A program made the position numbers and the translations under genes. DNA of 64,000 bases. It comes from RCIO01 sp964629765. Its GTDB lineage: Bacteria; Pseudomonadota; Alphaproteobacteria; Rhizobiales; Rhizobiaceae. The stretch is from contig CAZVTK010000003.1 in the NCBI GenBank assembly GCA_964629765.1, forward strand, positions 40,028 to 104,027, written 5' to 3'. Positions 45,199 to 55,000 of this stretch are shown piece by piece (position 1 is the first letter of the stretch; every line of letters begins with the position of its first letter). The notes under the pieces were generated by a model that saw only the letters and a program-made list of their open reading frames with translations, was not told the DNA's origin and did not search any database.

Positions 45199-47353
45199 TC
45201 GGCCCCCCGGGAAGGGAACGCTGCAAGGCCTCGATGACGGATTGCTTGGGTCCGTCGGCGATGACCTTGCCGCGATCGATGACGATCAGGCGATCGACGA
45301 GCTCCAGCATGGAATGACGATGTGTCGAGATGATGAGCGTCACCGAGCGGTCGATCGCCTTCGACAGGTTTTCGATCAGCAGCCTCTCGCTGGCGAGGTC
45401 CATCGCGCCGGACGGCTCGTCGAGGTAGATGATCCGCGGGCGCGCCAGCAGCAGCCGGGCGATCGTCATCGCCTGCTTCTGGCCGCCGGACAGGCTGTTG
45501 CCGCGCTCGCCCACCGGCATGTCGAAGCCGCGCGGATGAGCCGCGACGAAGGCGTCGACGCCGGTCACGCGCGCCACCTCCAGCAGCTCGGCGTCCGTCG
45601 CGTCCGGCCGCGCCATCAGCAGGTTCTCCTTGACCGTGCCGGAGAACAGGTCGCCCGACTGGCCGGCGAGCGCCACCGCGGCGCGCAGCTCGGCCGGATG
45701 GTACTGACGGCTGTCGATGCCGTCGACGAGGATGCGCCCGCCCGAAGGCGGATACAGCCCGGCCATCAGCCTGCCGACCGTCGTCTTGCCCGAGCCGATG
45801 CGGCCGATGATGCCGACCCGCTCGCCGCCGCGCACCGGGAAGCTCAACCCGTTCAGCGCCGGATTGTCGGTGCCCGGATAGGTGAAGGTCACGTCCTGGA
45901 AGGCGATGTCGCCCCTGCGGACGGTGCGGTTCACGAAGCCCGCGCTCGACGGCCGGTCCTCGGGCTGCGCCATGATCTGGTCGAGGATGCGCAGCGACAT
46001 CAGCGCCTGGCGCAGGCGCGAGAGCGTCATGGCGATCTGGCCGAGCGGCCCGACCGCCCGGCCCGACAGCATGACCGAGGCGATGATGGCGCCCATCGAG
46101 ATGCTGCCGCTGGAGAAGGCGTAGGCGCCGGCGAGCACGATGCCGATGGTGACCATCTGCTGGACGAACTGCGTGAGGTTGGCCGTGGCGGCGGAGATCG
46201 CCTTGATCTCCTCGCTGGTGGCCGAAGCGTGCTTCGACAGCTCCTGCCAGCGGCGCAGGAGGTTCGCCTCGGCACGCAGGCTCTTCACCGTCTCGACGGT
46301 CGAGATGGTCTCGACCAGCAGCGACTGGCGCTGCGCGGCCTCGTTGGCCGCCGCCGCGACCCGCTTGCCGATGCGGTGCTGCGCCACGAGGCCGATCGCG
46401 ATGCTGAGCAGGAAGGCGGCGGCCGGAATGACGGCGATCCAGCCCGCGATCAGCCAGATGACGGCCAGGAAGATGAACACGAAGGCCGTGTCGATCATCA
46501 CGCTGATGGTGTTGGAGGTGAAGAACTCGCGCGCGAACTCGTATTGCGTCACGCGGCTCGCATATTCGCCCGTCGACATCGGCCGCGAGGCGAGCGTGGC
46601 GTGCATGATCTTGTCGAACAGCAGCGCCGAGAGCTTGAGATCGGCCTTGCGGCCGGCATGGTCGATCAGCGCGGCGCGTGCCGTCTTGAGCAGCAGGTCG
46701 AAGGTCAGCGCGACGGTGACCCCGATCGCCAGCACCCATAGGGTCGACACCGCCTCGTTGGGCAGCACGCGGTCGTAGACGTTCATGACGAACAGCGGCG
46801 AGGCGAGCGCGATCAGGTTGATGAAGAACGCGGCCAGCGCCACGGTGAGATAAGTGCGCCAGAAGGCCGCCAGCGTGCCGCGCAGCCAGTGCGGCCGCTC
46901 CATCGTCGCTCCGAAGCCGACGGTCTCGGTCTCCGAATCGTTGCGGTAGACGGCGCTGAAGGCGAAGATGCGGGCGATGTCGGCGCGCAGCACCTCGCCG
47001 CGCGAGACCACGGCGGGCGCGCCGTCCGTCCGGCGCGCTCCGGTCGCGATGCGGCCTTCCGGCGTCTCCTCCAGAAGCGCGGTGGCGGTGCCGTCGAGAA
47101 AGACGACGATCGCCGGCAGGTCGACATTGCCGGCGGCGAGATCGGCTCGGCCATGGGTCCTGACGGCGAGGCCGATCCGGTTGGCGGCGCGCTCGACAGC
47201 GTCGGGATCGGGCGGCGACAGGTCGCCGTCCGGTACGCCGGCAAACAGCACGGTGTAGGAATTCGGCCGTCCCAGGAACCCCGCGACCGCGGCAAAGGCC
47301 GGCTTGAAGCCGGTGTCGGCGGACGATCCGGGAGCGGCGGCGATGCCCGACAC
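45179..47353 (-). CDS. Type I secretion ABC ATPase with degenerate C39-like domain (LapB-like)
   Basis: 724 residues. The first 130 or so residues resemble a C39 peptidase fold but lack the catalytic Cys, as in LapB/HlyB-type exporters that do not cut a leader. Membrane spans cover residues about 165-430. The ATPase domain has Walker A GRIGSGKTT, signature LSGGQKQ and Walker B RIIYLDEPSGAMD. It drives export of the giant adhesin through its C-terminal RTX signal. GTG 47353 was chosen, 22 bases after the tolC stop; the open frame upstream overlaps tolC in another frame. Confidence 0.9.
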   Translation of the reverse strand: MSGIAAAPGSSADTGFKPAFAAVAGFLGRPNSYTVLFAGVPDGDLSPPDPDAVERAANRIGLAVRTHGRADLAAGNVDLPAIVVFLDGTATALLEETPEGRIATGARRTDGAPAVVSRGEVLRADIARIFAFSAVYRNDSETETVGFGATMERPHWLRGTLAAFWRTYLTVALAAFFINLIALASPLFVMNVYDRVLPNEAVSTLWVLAIGVTVALTFDLLLKTARAALIDHAGRKADLKLSALLFDKIMHATLASRPMSTGEYASRVTQYEFAREFFTSNTISVMIDTAFVFIFLAVIWLIAGWIAVIPAAAFLLSIAIGLVAQHRIGKRVAAAANEAAQRQSLLVETISTVETVKSLRAEANLLRRWQELSKHASATSEEIKAISAATANLTQFVQQMVTIGIVLAGAYAFSSGSISMGAIIASVMLSGRAVGPLGQIAMTLSRLRQALMSLRILDQIMAQPEDRPSSAGFVNRTVRRGDIAFQDVTFTYPGTDNPALNGLSFPVRGGERVGIIGRIGSGKTTVGRLMAGLYPPSGGRILVDGIDSRQYHPAELRAAVALAGQSGDLFSGTVKENLLMARPDATDAELLEVARVTGVDAFVAAHPRGFDMPVGERGNSLSGGQKQAMTIARLLLARPRIIYLDEPSGAMDLASERLLIENLSKAIDRSVTLIISTHRHSMLELVDRLIVIDRGKVIADGPKQSVIEALQRSLPGGPNERRSA

Positions 47354-47375
47354 GATCCGCGACCGGAGGCCCGGC

Positions 47376-48857
47376 CTAGCGGCCGCGCACGGGCGCCAGC
47401 AGGTCCATCGGCGCGCCCTTGGTCTGGCGCGACGGGACGCGCTCGAACTCCGGCGAGGCGGTGTGCGGCGGCACGTTGAACTCCTCGCGCGCATAGGCTT
47501 CGCCTTGCGCGGCGGTGCCGGAGCCGAGCGCGCGCGCCAGCGAGCCCGTGGAGGCGAGCAGCCGGTATTCGGCGAAGAGCGAGGCATAGGCCGCGGTCTG
47601 CGACAGGACGGCGGCGTTGAAGCGCGTGTTCTGCGCGCCGAGCACGTCGAGCAGCGAGCGCTCGCCGACGCGGAACTGCTCGCGGTAGGACGAGACGAGC
47701 CGCGCATTGGTGCCGGCCTGGTCGCGCAGCAGCCCGGCCAGCTCGGCACGCTTGACGCGCTGGTCCCAGGAAAGGCGCACCGCCTCCTCGACCTCGCGGT
47801 GGACCAGCGACAGGACCTGGCGCTGCTCGCCCGCGCGGCGGATGCGCTCCTGCCTGGCGGCGACGTCGCGGCCGCCGCGATAGAGGTTCCAGCGGGCGAC
47901 GACCTTGGCGGAAAGGTCGGTGGTCCGGCCTTCCGCACCGTCCAGGTCGTTGCCGATGCGCGCAGCGCCCTCGAGCGCCAGCGTCGGCAGGAAGGGCGCG
48001 TTGGCGCCGCGCACCTGCGAATCGGCGGCGTCGACGTCGGCGCCCGCCGCGCCGATACGCGGATTGTTGTGCCGCGCCGTGTCGATGGCCGCCTGCAGGC
48101 TGCGCGGCAGCGCCTTCGCGACGGAGCCCGGATGGCGCGGCGTGCCGATCGACCGGCCGACGATGCGGTGGAAGCGGATCTTCGCGGCTTCCAGATCCTC
48201 GGCCGCCTCCTGGAGCCGCGCACGGGCGGCGAGCAGGCGCTCCTGCCCCTGGATGCGGTCGGCATCGGTCAGCGTGCCGGCCGCGACGCTCTGGCCGATA
48301 TCGCTCAGGATCTGCTGGTGGAAGCCGACATTCTGCCGTGCTGCCTCGACGATCTCGGCTTGCAGCAGGATTTCGAGATATTCCTGCGTCACCGCCAGCG
48401 CGACCGCCTCGGAGCGCTCCAGCACGCGGAAGGACGCGCCGTCGATGCGCGCGGCCTGGCGTTCGACCTCGGCGCGGCGCGCGCCGCCGTCGAACAGGGT
48501 CTGCTTGACCGAAAGCCCCAGATCCACGGGATAGAGCACGTCCTGGCCGGTGCCCAGCCGGCGCCGGCCCGGACTGTCGAGCTGGCGCAGGCCGGCCGAG
48601 CCTTCGAGATCGATCGTCGGCAGATAGAGGCCGCGCGCCTGGCGCAGCTCGAACTCGATCGCCTCGCGGTTCTCCGCCGCCTGAAGGATTTCGGGGTTGG
48701 TCTTCAGCGCCTCCGCGGCGGCTTCCTTGAGGGTCAGGGCATGCGCAGGAGTGCAGGCCAGCATTGCCAGCACGGCAATGCCAACAAACCGCGAGCAGAC
48801 CGCAGCCCTTGCAAGAACAGCGGACTCACATCCCATTCCCATTATTCCCCCGGGCAC
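47376..48857 (-). CDS. TolC-family outer membrane channel (LapE/AggA-like)
   Basis: 493 residues with an N-terminal signal (VGIAVLAMLACTPAHA) and two repeats of the OEP alpha-helical barrel fold: LTLKEAAAEALKTNPEIL at the first, LQAAIDTARHNNPRIGAAGADVDAA at the second. AREQ-like and SLLDVLGAQNTRFNA segments are typical of TolC proteins of agglutinin/LapA secretion. It forms the outer membrane exit for the adhesin. It lies 179 bases downstream of the adhesin stop and directly ahead of the ATPase and HlyD genes. Confidence 0.9.
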   Translation of the reverse strand: MPGGIMGMGCESAVLARAAVCSRFVGIAVLAMLACTPAHALTLKEAAAEALKTNPEILQAAENREAIEFELRQARGLYLPTIDLEGSAGLRQLDSPGRRRLGTGQDVLYPVDLGLSVKQTLFDGGARRAEVERQAARIDGASFRVLERSEAVALAVTQEYLEILLQAEIVEAARQNVGFHQQILSDIGQSVAAGTLTDADRIQGQERLLAARARLQEAAEDLEAAKIRFHRIVGRSIGTPRHPGSVAKALPRSLQAAIDTARHNNPRIGAAGADVDAADSQVRGANAPFLPTLALEGAARIGNDLDGAEGRTTDLSAKVVARWNLYRGGRDVAARQERIRRAGEQRQVLSLVHREVEEAVRLSWDQRVKRAELAGLLRDQAGTNARLVSSYREQFRVGERSLLDVLGAQNTRFNAAVLSQTAAYASLFAEYRLLASTGSLARALGSGTAAQGEAYAREEFNVPPHTASPEFERVPSRQTKGAPMDLLAPVRGR

Positions 48858-49036
48858 CGGTATTTCAGTGTGGCATGGAAAACACCAAAATCAGCGCAGT
48901 GCGAGTCGTTTTTAGACTTTTTCTGGGATGGTGACCCGGTGTGGCGCTTGTGCAACACGTGGCCCCCGGGGGCGGGCGGCGCCTGCCGCCGCCCCCATTC
49001 TCCCGGATCGTCTCCTCGCCTGACGGCCGCGAATCG
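48858..49036 (-). other. Intergenic region between adhesin and tolC with large hairpin
   Basis: 179 bases. A long GC-rich imperfect inverted repeat at 48968-48996 (left arm GGGGGCGGGCGGC, right arm GCCGCCGCCCCC) could weaken transcription after the adhesin, but it lacks a T-run. T-rich stretches near 48910-48925 may belong to a tolC promoter on the minus strand. Confidence 0.4.
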
Positions 49037-52000
49037 TCAACTGTCGACGGTGGTCTCCTGACCGTCGCTGAAGAGGATGCGGATCGTCTCGATCGTGCCC
49101 GCCAGCTCCACCACCGGCGCCGCCGCGCCCTCGACATGGACGAAGGTGCTGCCGCCCGATTGCGAGAGCGTCACGGCGGCCTGCGCCGCGGCCGCGTCGA
49201 CCGGGCCGCCGACCGCCTGTTCCAGCAGCGCGCCGAGGTCGATGCGGTCGCCCTCTTCGAGGCTGTAGTCGGTGATGAGGTCGGTCATGCCGACCTCGGC
49301 GAGCGCCGCCGCGTCGATGACGAAGACGTCGGCGCCGGCGCCGCCGGTGAAGGTGTTCGGGCCGCCGCCGCCCACCAGCACGTCGTCGCCGTCGGTGCCG
49401 GCGTGCAGCAGGCCGCGGACCGCGTCCAGCTCCACCTCGACATAGCCGCCGGTCGAGCCGTCGGCGCGGGTGAAGCTGCCCTCTCCGATCACGGACTGGC
49501 CGTCGATCGACCCGTCGGCGGGCGCCGAAGGCACGGTGATCGAGACGATGCCGTGCTCGGCGAGGCTTTTCAGCTCGCCCGCGTCGGATACGCCGTCGGC
49601 GTTGGCGTCCTGCCAGATCGAGAGGTTGGCGAAGGCGGCATCGGCGGCGTCGACCACCCCGTCGCCGTTGGTGTCGAGCGAGGCGAGCGCGTCGGCCCCG
49701 CTGGCGAAGCTGCCGCCGTTGAAGAACGGCGTGAACAGCTCGCCGCCGTCATTGATGACGCCGTCGCCGTTGAGGTCGTAGGCGAGGATGCCGTCGCCCG
49801 ACGTATTCCACGCCACCTTGTCGCGCGCGCCGTCGCCGTCGAGGTCGAAGGTGACGCCGGTCGACACGTCGGAGAAGGCCAGCCCGTTGCCGTCGAGGTC
49901 GAGGATCAGCGGGTCGATGCGGCCGCTGAGGGAATTCAGATCGGCGATCGTTGTGCCGCGCAACTGAACCAAGATGTCGACCGCCGGATCCGGCGCATCC
50001 CCAATCTGCTGGTAAATGAACGAACCGGGCCCGGTTCCCGCAACGCCGGCGGACAGCGGAATGTTCGTGGAAAAGGCAACGATAGTCAGCGCCGAGCCGA
50101 GATCGTTGTGCTGCAGGTAATCGACAACTGCCGCCAGCTTCACGAGCGTGTCTATCGCTATCGGGCTCGCGTACGTGTCGCCGATGCTGAAGGTGATCAC
50201 GCCGTTGACGATCGAATGCGATTTGATCGTCTGGCCGCCGATGGTCAGCGTTGAATTTACACCGTCACCGGCCGTGCTCGTGAAGTTCGACGCAATTACG
50301 CGAGTGCCGACCAGATTCAGCTTGTCGTTGGCGGTACTGAAGTCGGTTATGACGTCGAAGCCGGTGATGGTTCCGGCGTCGCCGGCGCCGCCAATCACCG
50401 CAGTGCTCTCGCCCGCGGCGATTTCGACGGTGTCGAGCCCGTTGCCGGTGGTGATCCAGTCGCCACCCAGGCCGCCAACAAGCCGGTCGTTGCCTTCGCC
50501 GCCGCTGAGCGTGTCGTCGCCCTCGCCGCCGATCAGCGTGTCGTGGCCGAAATCGCCGTTGAGCGTGTCGTTGCCGGCACCGCCGACCAGCAGGTCGTCG
50601 GCATTACCGCCATTCAACGTGTCATCGCCCGCGCCGCCGAACAGCATGTCGGAATTGTTGTCACCGCCGAGCGTGGAACCGCTGCTTTGCGCGACGAAGA
50701 TATTCGCGGCACCGGCATTGCCGGGGTTGAAGGAATAATTGATTCCGAGGGCGTAGCCGTGGAAGGTGCCGCCGCCCGTAAAGGACATCAGCTCGACCGG
50801 AGTGTTGCCGGCGCCGTACTGGTTGATCACCGTGATCGACTGGCCGTTATAGGTGATCAGCAGGTCGTCGTCGGCGCCGTCGCCGTCGGCATCGACGCGC
50901 TCGAAATTGAGCTCGGTGAATGTCTGGCCCGCGGCGAGGATCTCGATCGAGTCGGTTACGCCGGCACCGGTGCTGAATCCCGTGGCGCCTCCGGTCTCGT
51001 CGATCGTGTCATGGCCGTCGCCGGTGAAGGCGAAGCGGTAGGTGTCGCCATTGGCGCCACCAAGGAGCAGATCATCGCCGGCTCCGCCGATAAGCGTGTC
51101 GTTGTTGGCACCGCCATCAAGGATGTCGTCGCCGTCGCCGCCATCGAGGGTGTCGTTGCCGGCACCGCCGTAGAGCGCGTCGTTGCCGGCGCCGCCATTG
51201 AGCGTGTCGGCGCCGATCCCGCCATCGAGAACATCATCGCCGTCGTCGCCGTCGAGGATGTCGTCGCCGTCGCCGCCGTGGAGGATGTCGTTGCCGTCGC
51301 CGCCGTGGAGGATGTCGTTGCCGCCGCCGCCGACCAGCACGTCGTCGCCGTCCTCGCCGACGAGCCAGTCTGTCTGACCACTCCCGACGAGCAGGTCGCT
51401 GCCTGCGCCGCCATGGGCTCTCCCGCCGACGCCGCCGACCACGAATATCAGGTCGTTGCCGGCGCCACCCGTCTGAATCTGCGGGTTGTTGTTGCCGGCG
51501 AGCACGTTGTACGTGCCGGCCGCGGCCGCGGCACCGGTCAGCGTCATGCCGGTGCCGTCCAGGGTGCTGATCCGGTAGACGTGATCGCCGAACTCGTAGC
51601 CCATGAAGGAGGCGCCGCCGAGGAACTGGATCTCCTCGACCGCCTGGGTGGCGGGCGTGGTGAAGTGCCCGGTGACCGTGATCGCAAGTGATCCGGCGGT
51701 GATTGACAAATTGCCGTTGGCGGTCGCGCCGTTGCTGTCCTGGAAATTCAGCGCCGACAACGCGGTGCCGTAGGTCATCAGCACGATGCGGTCGTTCTCG
51801 CCGGCAACGCCGTTCTCGTTGATCGTGTAGGTGCCGGTCAGGTTGAACCCGTATATGTCGTTGCCCGCGCCGCCGGAGAGAGTGTAGGTGCCATTGGTTC
51901 TCGTACCGGCGATCAGGATGTCGTCGCCAGCGCCGCCATTCAGCGTCGTCGTTGTGTTCGTGGTCATATTGCGGCCGACGATGATGTCGTTACCCGCGGT

Positions 52001-55000
52001 GCCGTCGACCGTGGCGCCGGTCTGATTCGTCACCGTGACCGTCGCCGGCGTCTGCGCCTGCCCGTCGGTCGCGTTGTAGGAGAAGGAGCCGCCGAGGGTT
52101 CCGTCGTCGGTGAAGGTGACCGTCCCGAACTGGGTGCCGGCCGGACCTGCGTCGTGAACAACGCTGTTGCCGCCGACCGCATTGGACACGCTGGCGATGT
52201 CGACCGCATCGCCGTCATCGTCGTCGGCGTTGCGCAGCAGCACCCATTCGGGGATGACGACCGCGCCGCTGGCGCCGACATTGGTCAGGATGGTCTCGTC
52301 CGCCGCGTCCGGCGCCTGGTTGCTGTCCACCAACTGGCCGAGCGTCAGCGTCTGGTCGGCGAACCGGAACGTCTCGAAGTTGACGAACTCGTCGGTGATC
52401 TCTTCCCCGCCGACCTGATGGGTCAGCCGCGCGCCGATCCGCGTCAGGCCGTCGAAGATCAGCTCGATACGGACACCGGCATCGGTGAGCGCGAAGTCGA
52501 GGACGGCCGTGTCGTCGCCCTCGCCGCCGTCGGCGACCACGCGATGGGCCGACATGCGCCCGGAGATGTCGAGCGTGTCGTCGCCCGCCCCGAGATCGGC
52601 GACGATGGCCGATTGCGACAGGCCGGCGCTGCCGAGGTCGCCGGTGACGAACACGCTGTCGTCGCCGCCGCCCGCGTCGATGCGGATCGTCTCGACGGCG
52701 ACGGTCGCCACGTCGAAATCGGCCGCGGTGGCCGCCTGCCGGTTGTCCGCGCCGTCCTCGATGCGGACGCCGACATGGTCGACGCCGTCAAGGGCGATCA
52801 CGTTGACGTTGAAGGTCTGCGCATCGCCGTCGCCGTTGACCTGGAGCAGGTCGTCGCCGGCGCCGCCGTCGAACAGGTCGCGCCCGTCGCCGATCGTGTG
52901 GATGGCGGTGTCGTCGCCCGCCCCGCCGAAGATCAGGTCGTCGCCCTTGCCGCCGATCAGCATGTCGTCGCCGGCGCCGCCGACGACGATGTCGCGGTCG
53001 TCGGTGCCGACCAGCGTCCGGTCCTCGCCATAGCCGGCGATGTAGATCGGGTTGCTGTTGTGGTTGTTGCCGCTGGTGTTGCCCGCATTCACGTTGGCGA
53101 GCGGCGCGAGGTTGAAGGACGGGCCTGCCGGCAGGTCGGCCGGATCGAGCTCGTAGATCTCGCGGCCGTAGTTCTGCTGCGTCTGCAAGGCGGAGAAGTA
53201 GAGCTTGCCGGCGAAGCTCGCGAGCCACGTCGGATTGATGTTCATGTTCTCCACGGCCTTCTGCAAGGTCGTGCCGTCGAACATGACCAGCTCGTCGTTG
53301 CGGCCGTCGCTGCCGCCGCTGTCGCGTTCGATATTGGCCGCGAGGAACAGGATGTCGCCGACGACGGTCAGGTATTTCGGATCGGCGTAGGTGACCCCCG
53401 TTCCGCGTATGTCGGGGAGGCCGACGATGCCGGCGTCCGGGTCGGCCGGATCGTAGACATAGATCCACTTGTTCAGCCCGTTGGACAGATTGGCCGAGAA
53501 GTAGAGCTTGCCCTGGTATTCGACCAGCCATTCCGGGTTGATGCTGTCCGGGCCGACCTGCGTCGGCGTGTTGACGCCGTCATAGACGTAGAGCTCGGGG
53601 TTGCTGTTGCTCGCACCCGAGCCGTTGGCGGCGAAATAGAGCTTGTCGCCGACGACCGTGAGATATTGGGGATTGCTGCTGTTGGAGCCTGCGCGCAGCT
53701 CGGCGACCAGGGCCACGGTGCCGGTGTCCGGGTCGTAGACATGCAGCTCGTTGCCCGAGCCGGTGGCGGCCGAGAAGTAGAGCTTGCCCTGGAACTCGGT
53801 CAGCCAGGTCGGGTTGATGTTCAAGGTGCCGGCGACGAACTGCGGGCTGCCCGCGCCGTCATAGACGTAGAGCTCGCGCGCGCTGCCGTTCGCGTCCTCG
53901 CCGTTGGCGGCGAAATAGAGCTTGCCGCCCATCTCGGTGAGATATTGCGGATTGCTGCCATTGTTGCCGGCACGGATGTTGAAGGCCTGCACCGCCGCCT
54001 GCGTCACCGGATCGTAGACGAAAAGCTCGTTGCCGACGCCCGATCCGCCGTTGGCGGCATAGTAGATCTTGCCCTGATATTCGGTGATCCAGCTCGGCTC
54101 GTTGTTGTTCGGCGGCACCGCGCTCACGCCGTTGCCGGTCCCGTCCGGGTCGTAGGCTTGCAGCTCGCGGCTGCCCGTCTGGCCCGAATTGTTGGCCGAG
54201 AAGAACAGCAGGCCCTGCGGCTGCACCGACAGGTCCAGGCTGCCGGTCACGGTCTCCGTCCCGTCGAAGACGCTGTAGCTGAACTGGCCGGCGTCGAGCG
54301 TGGCCGGCCACGGCACGCTCGCCGGCGGCAGGTAGCGGAGGCCGGCGAGCTGTTCGGCCGTCAGTTCGAGGCCCACGGACACGGTCTGCCAGGCGGCGCC
54401 GTCCCAATACTGCACCGCGCCCTGCTCGGGCACCGTCTCGACCTTGATGGTGAGCGTGTCGCCGGCGTCGGCGTCGGTCGGCGCCGCGATGAACAGGCTG
54501 AACGCCTTGATCCCCGCCACCGTGACGACGTTGTGGACGTTGTCGATTTCCGGCGCGGTGTTGCCCTGCTCGACGTCGATCGTGAAGGCGTTGGACGCGG
54601 CCGACCAGTCGCCGGCGCCGTCCTGCACGGAGAAGGCGAAGAAGCCGAGGCCGGCGCCGAAGGTGCCGGCCGGCGGCGTGTAGACGAGCTGGCCGATCTC
54701 CGCGACCGCGATGACCTGTCCCTCGGCGACCGGATTGCCGGCCAGGCTCAGCGTGCCGGTCGCCGGCAGCGTGTCGATCCGGATCGCGGCGAGCGCGTCG
54801 CCGTTGTCGACGTCCACGAAGGCGAAGTCGCCGGCCTTGAAGGCGTAGCTGCCGTCCTCGTCGATCGTCGCGCCGGCGTCGGCGCTCTCCGGCGCGTCGT
54901 TGACGCCCATGACCTTGATGTAGGCGACCGCGTCGGAATGGCTGTTGTCGCCCTGGAGCCGGTAGGACACCCGAACGGTGCCGGTCTCGCCGGGCGCGAG

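Noticed and set aside
50440..53000. Short direct repeats that might look like a CRISPR array
   Set aside because: The periodic units are 27-base RTX codon repeats in an open reading frame, without unique spacers of constant length.
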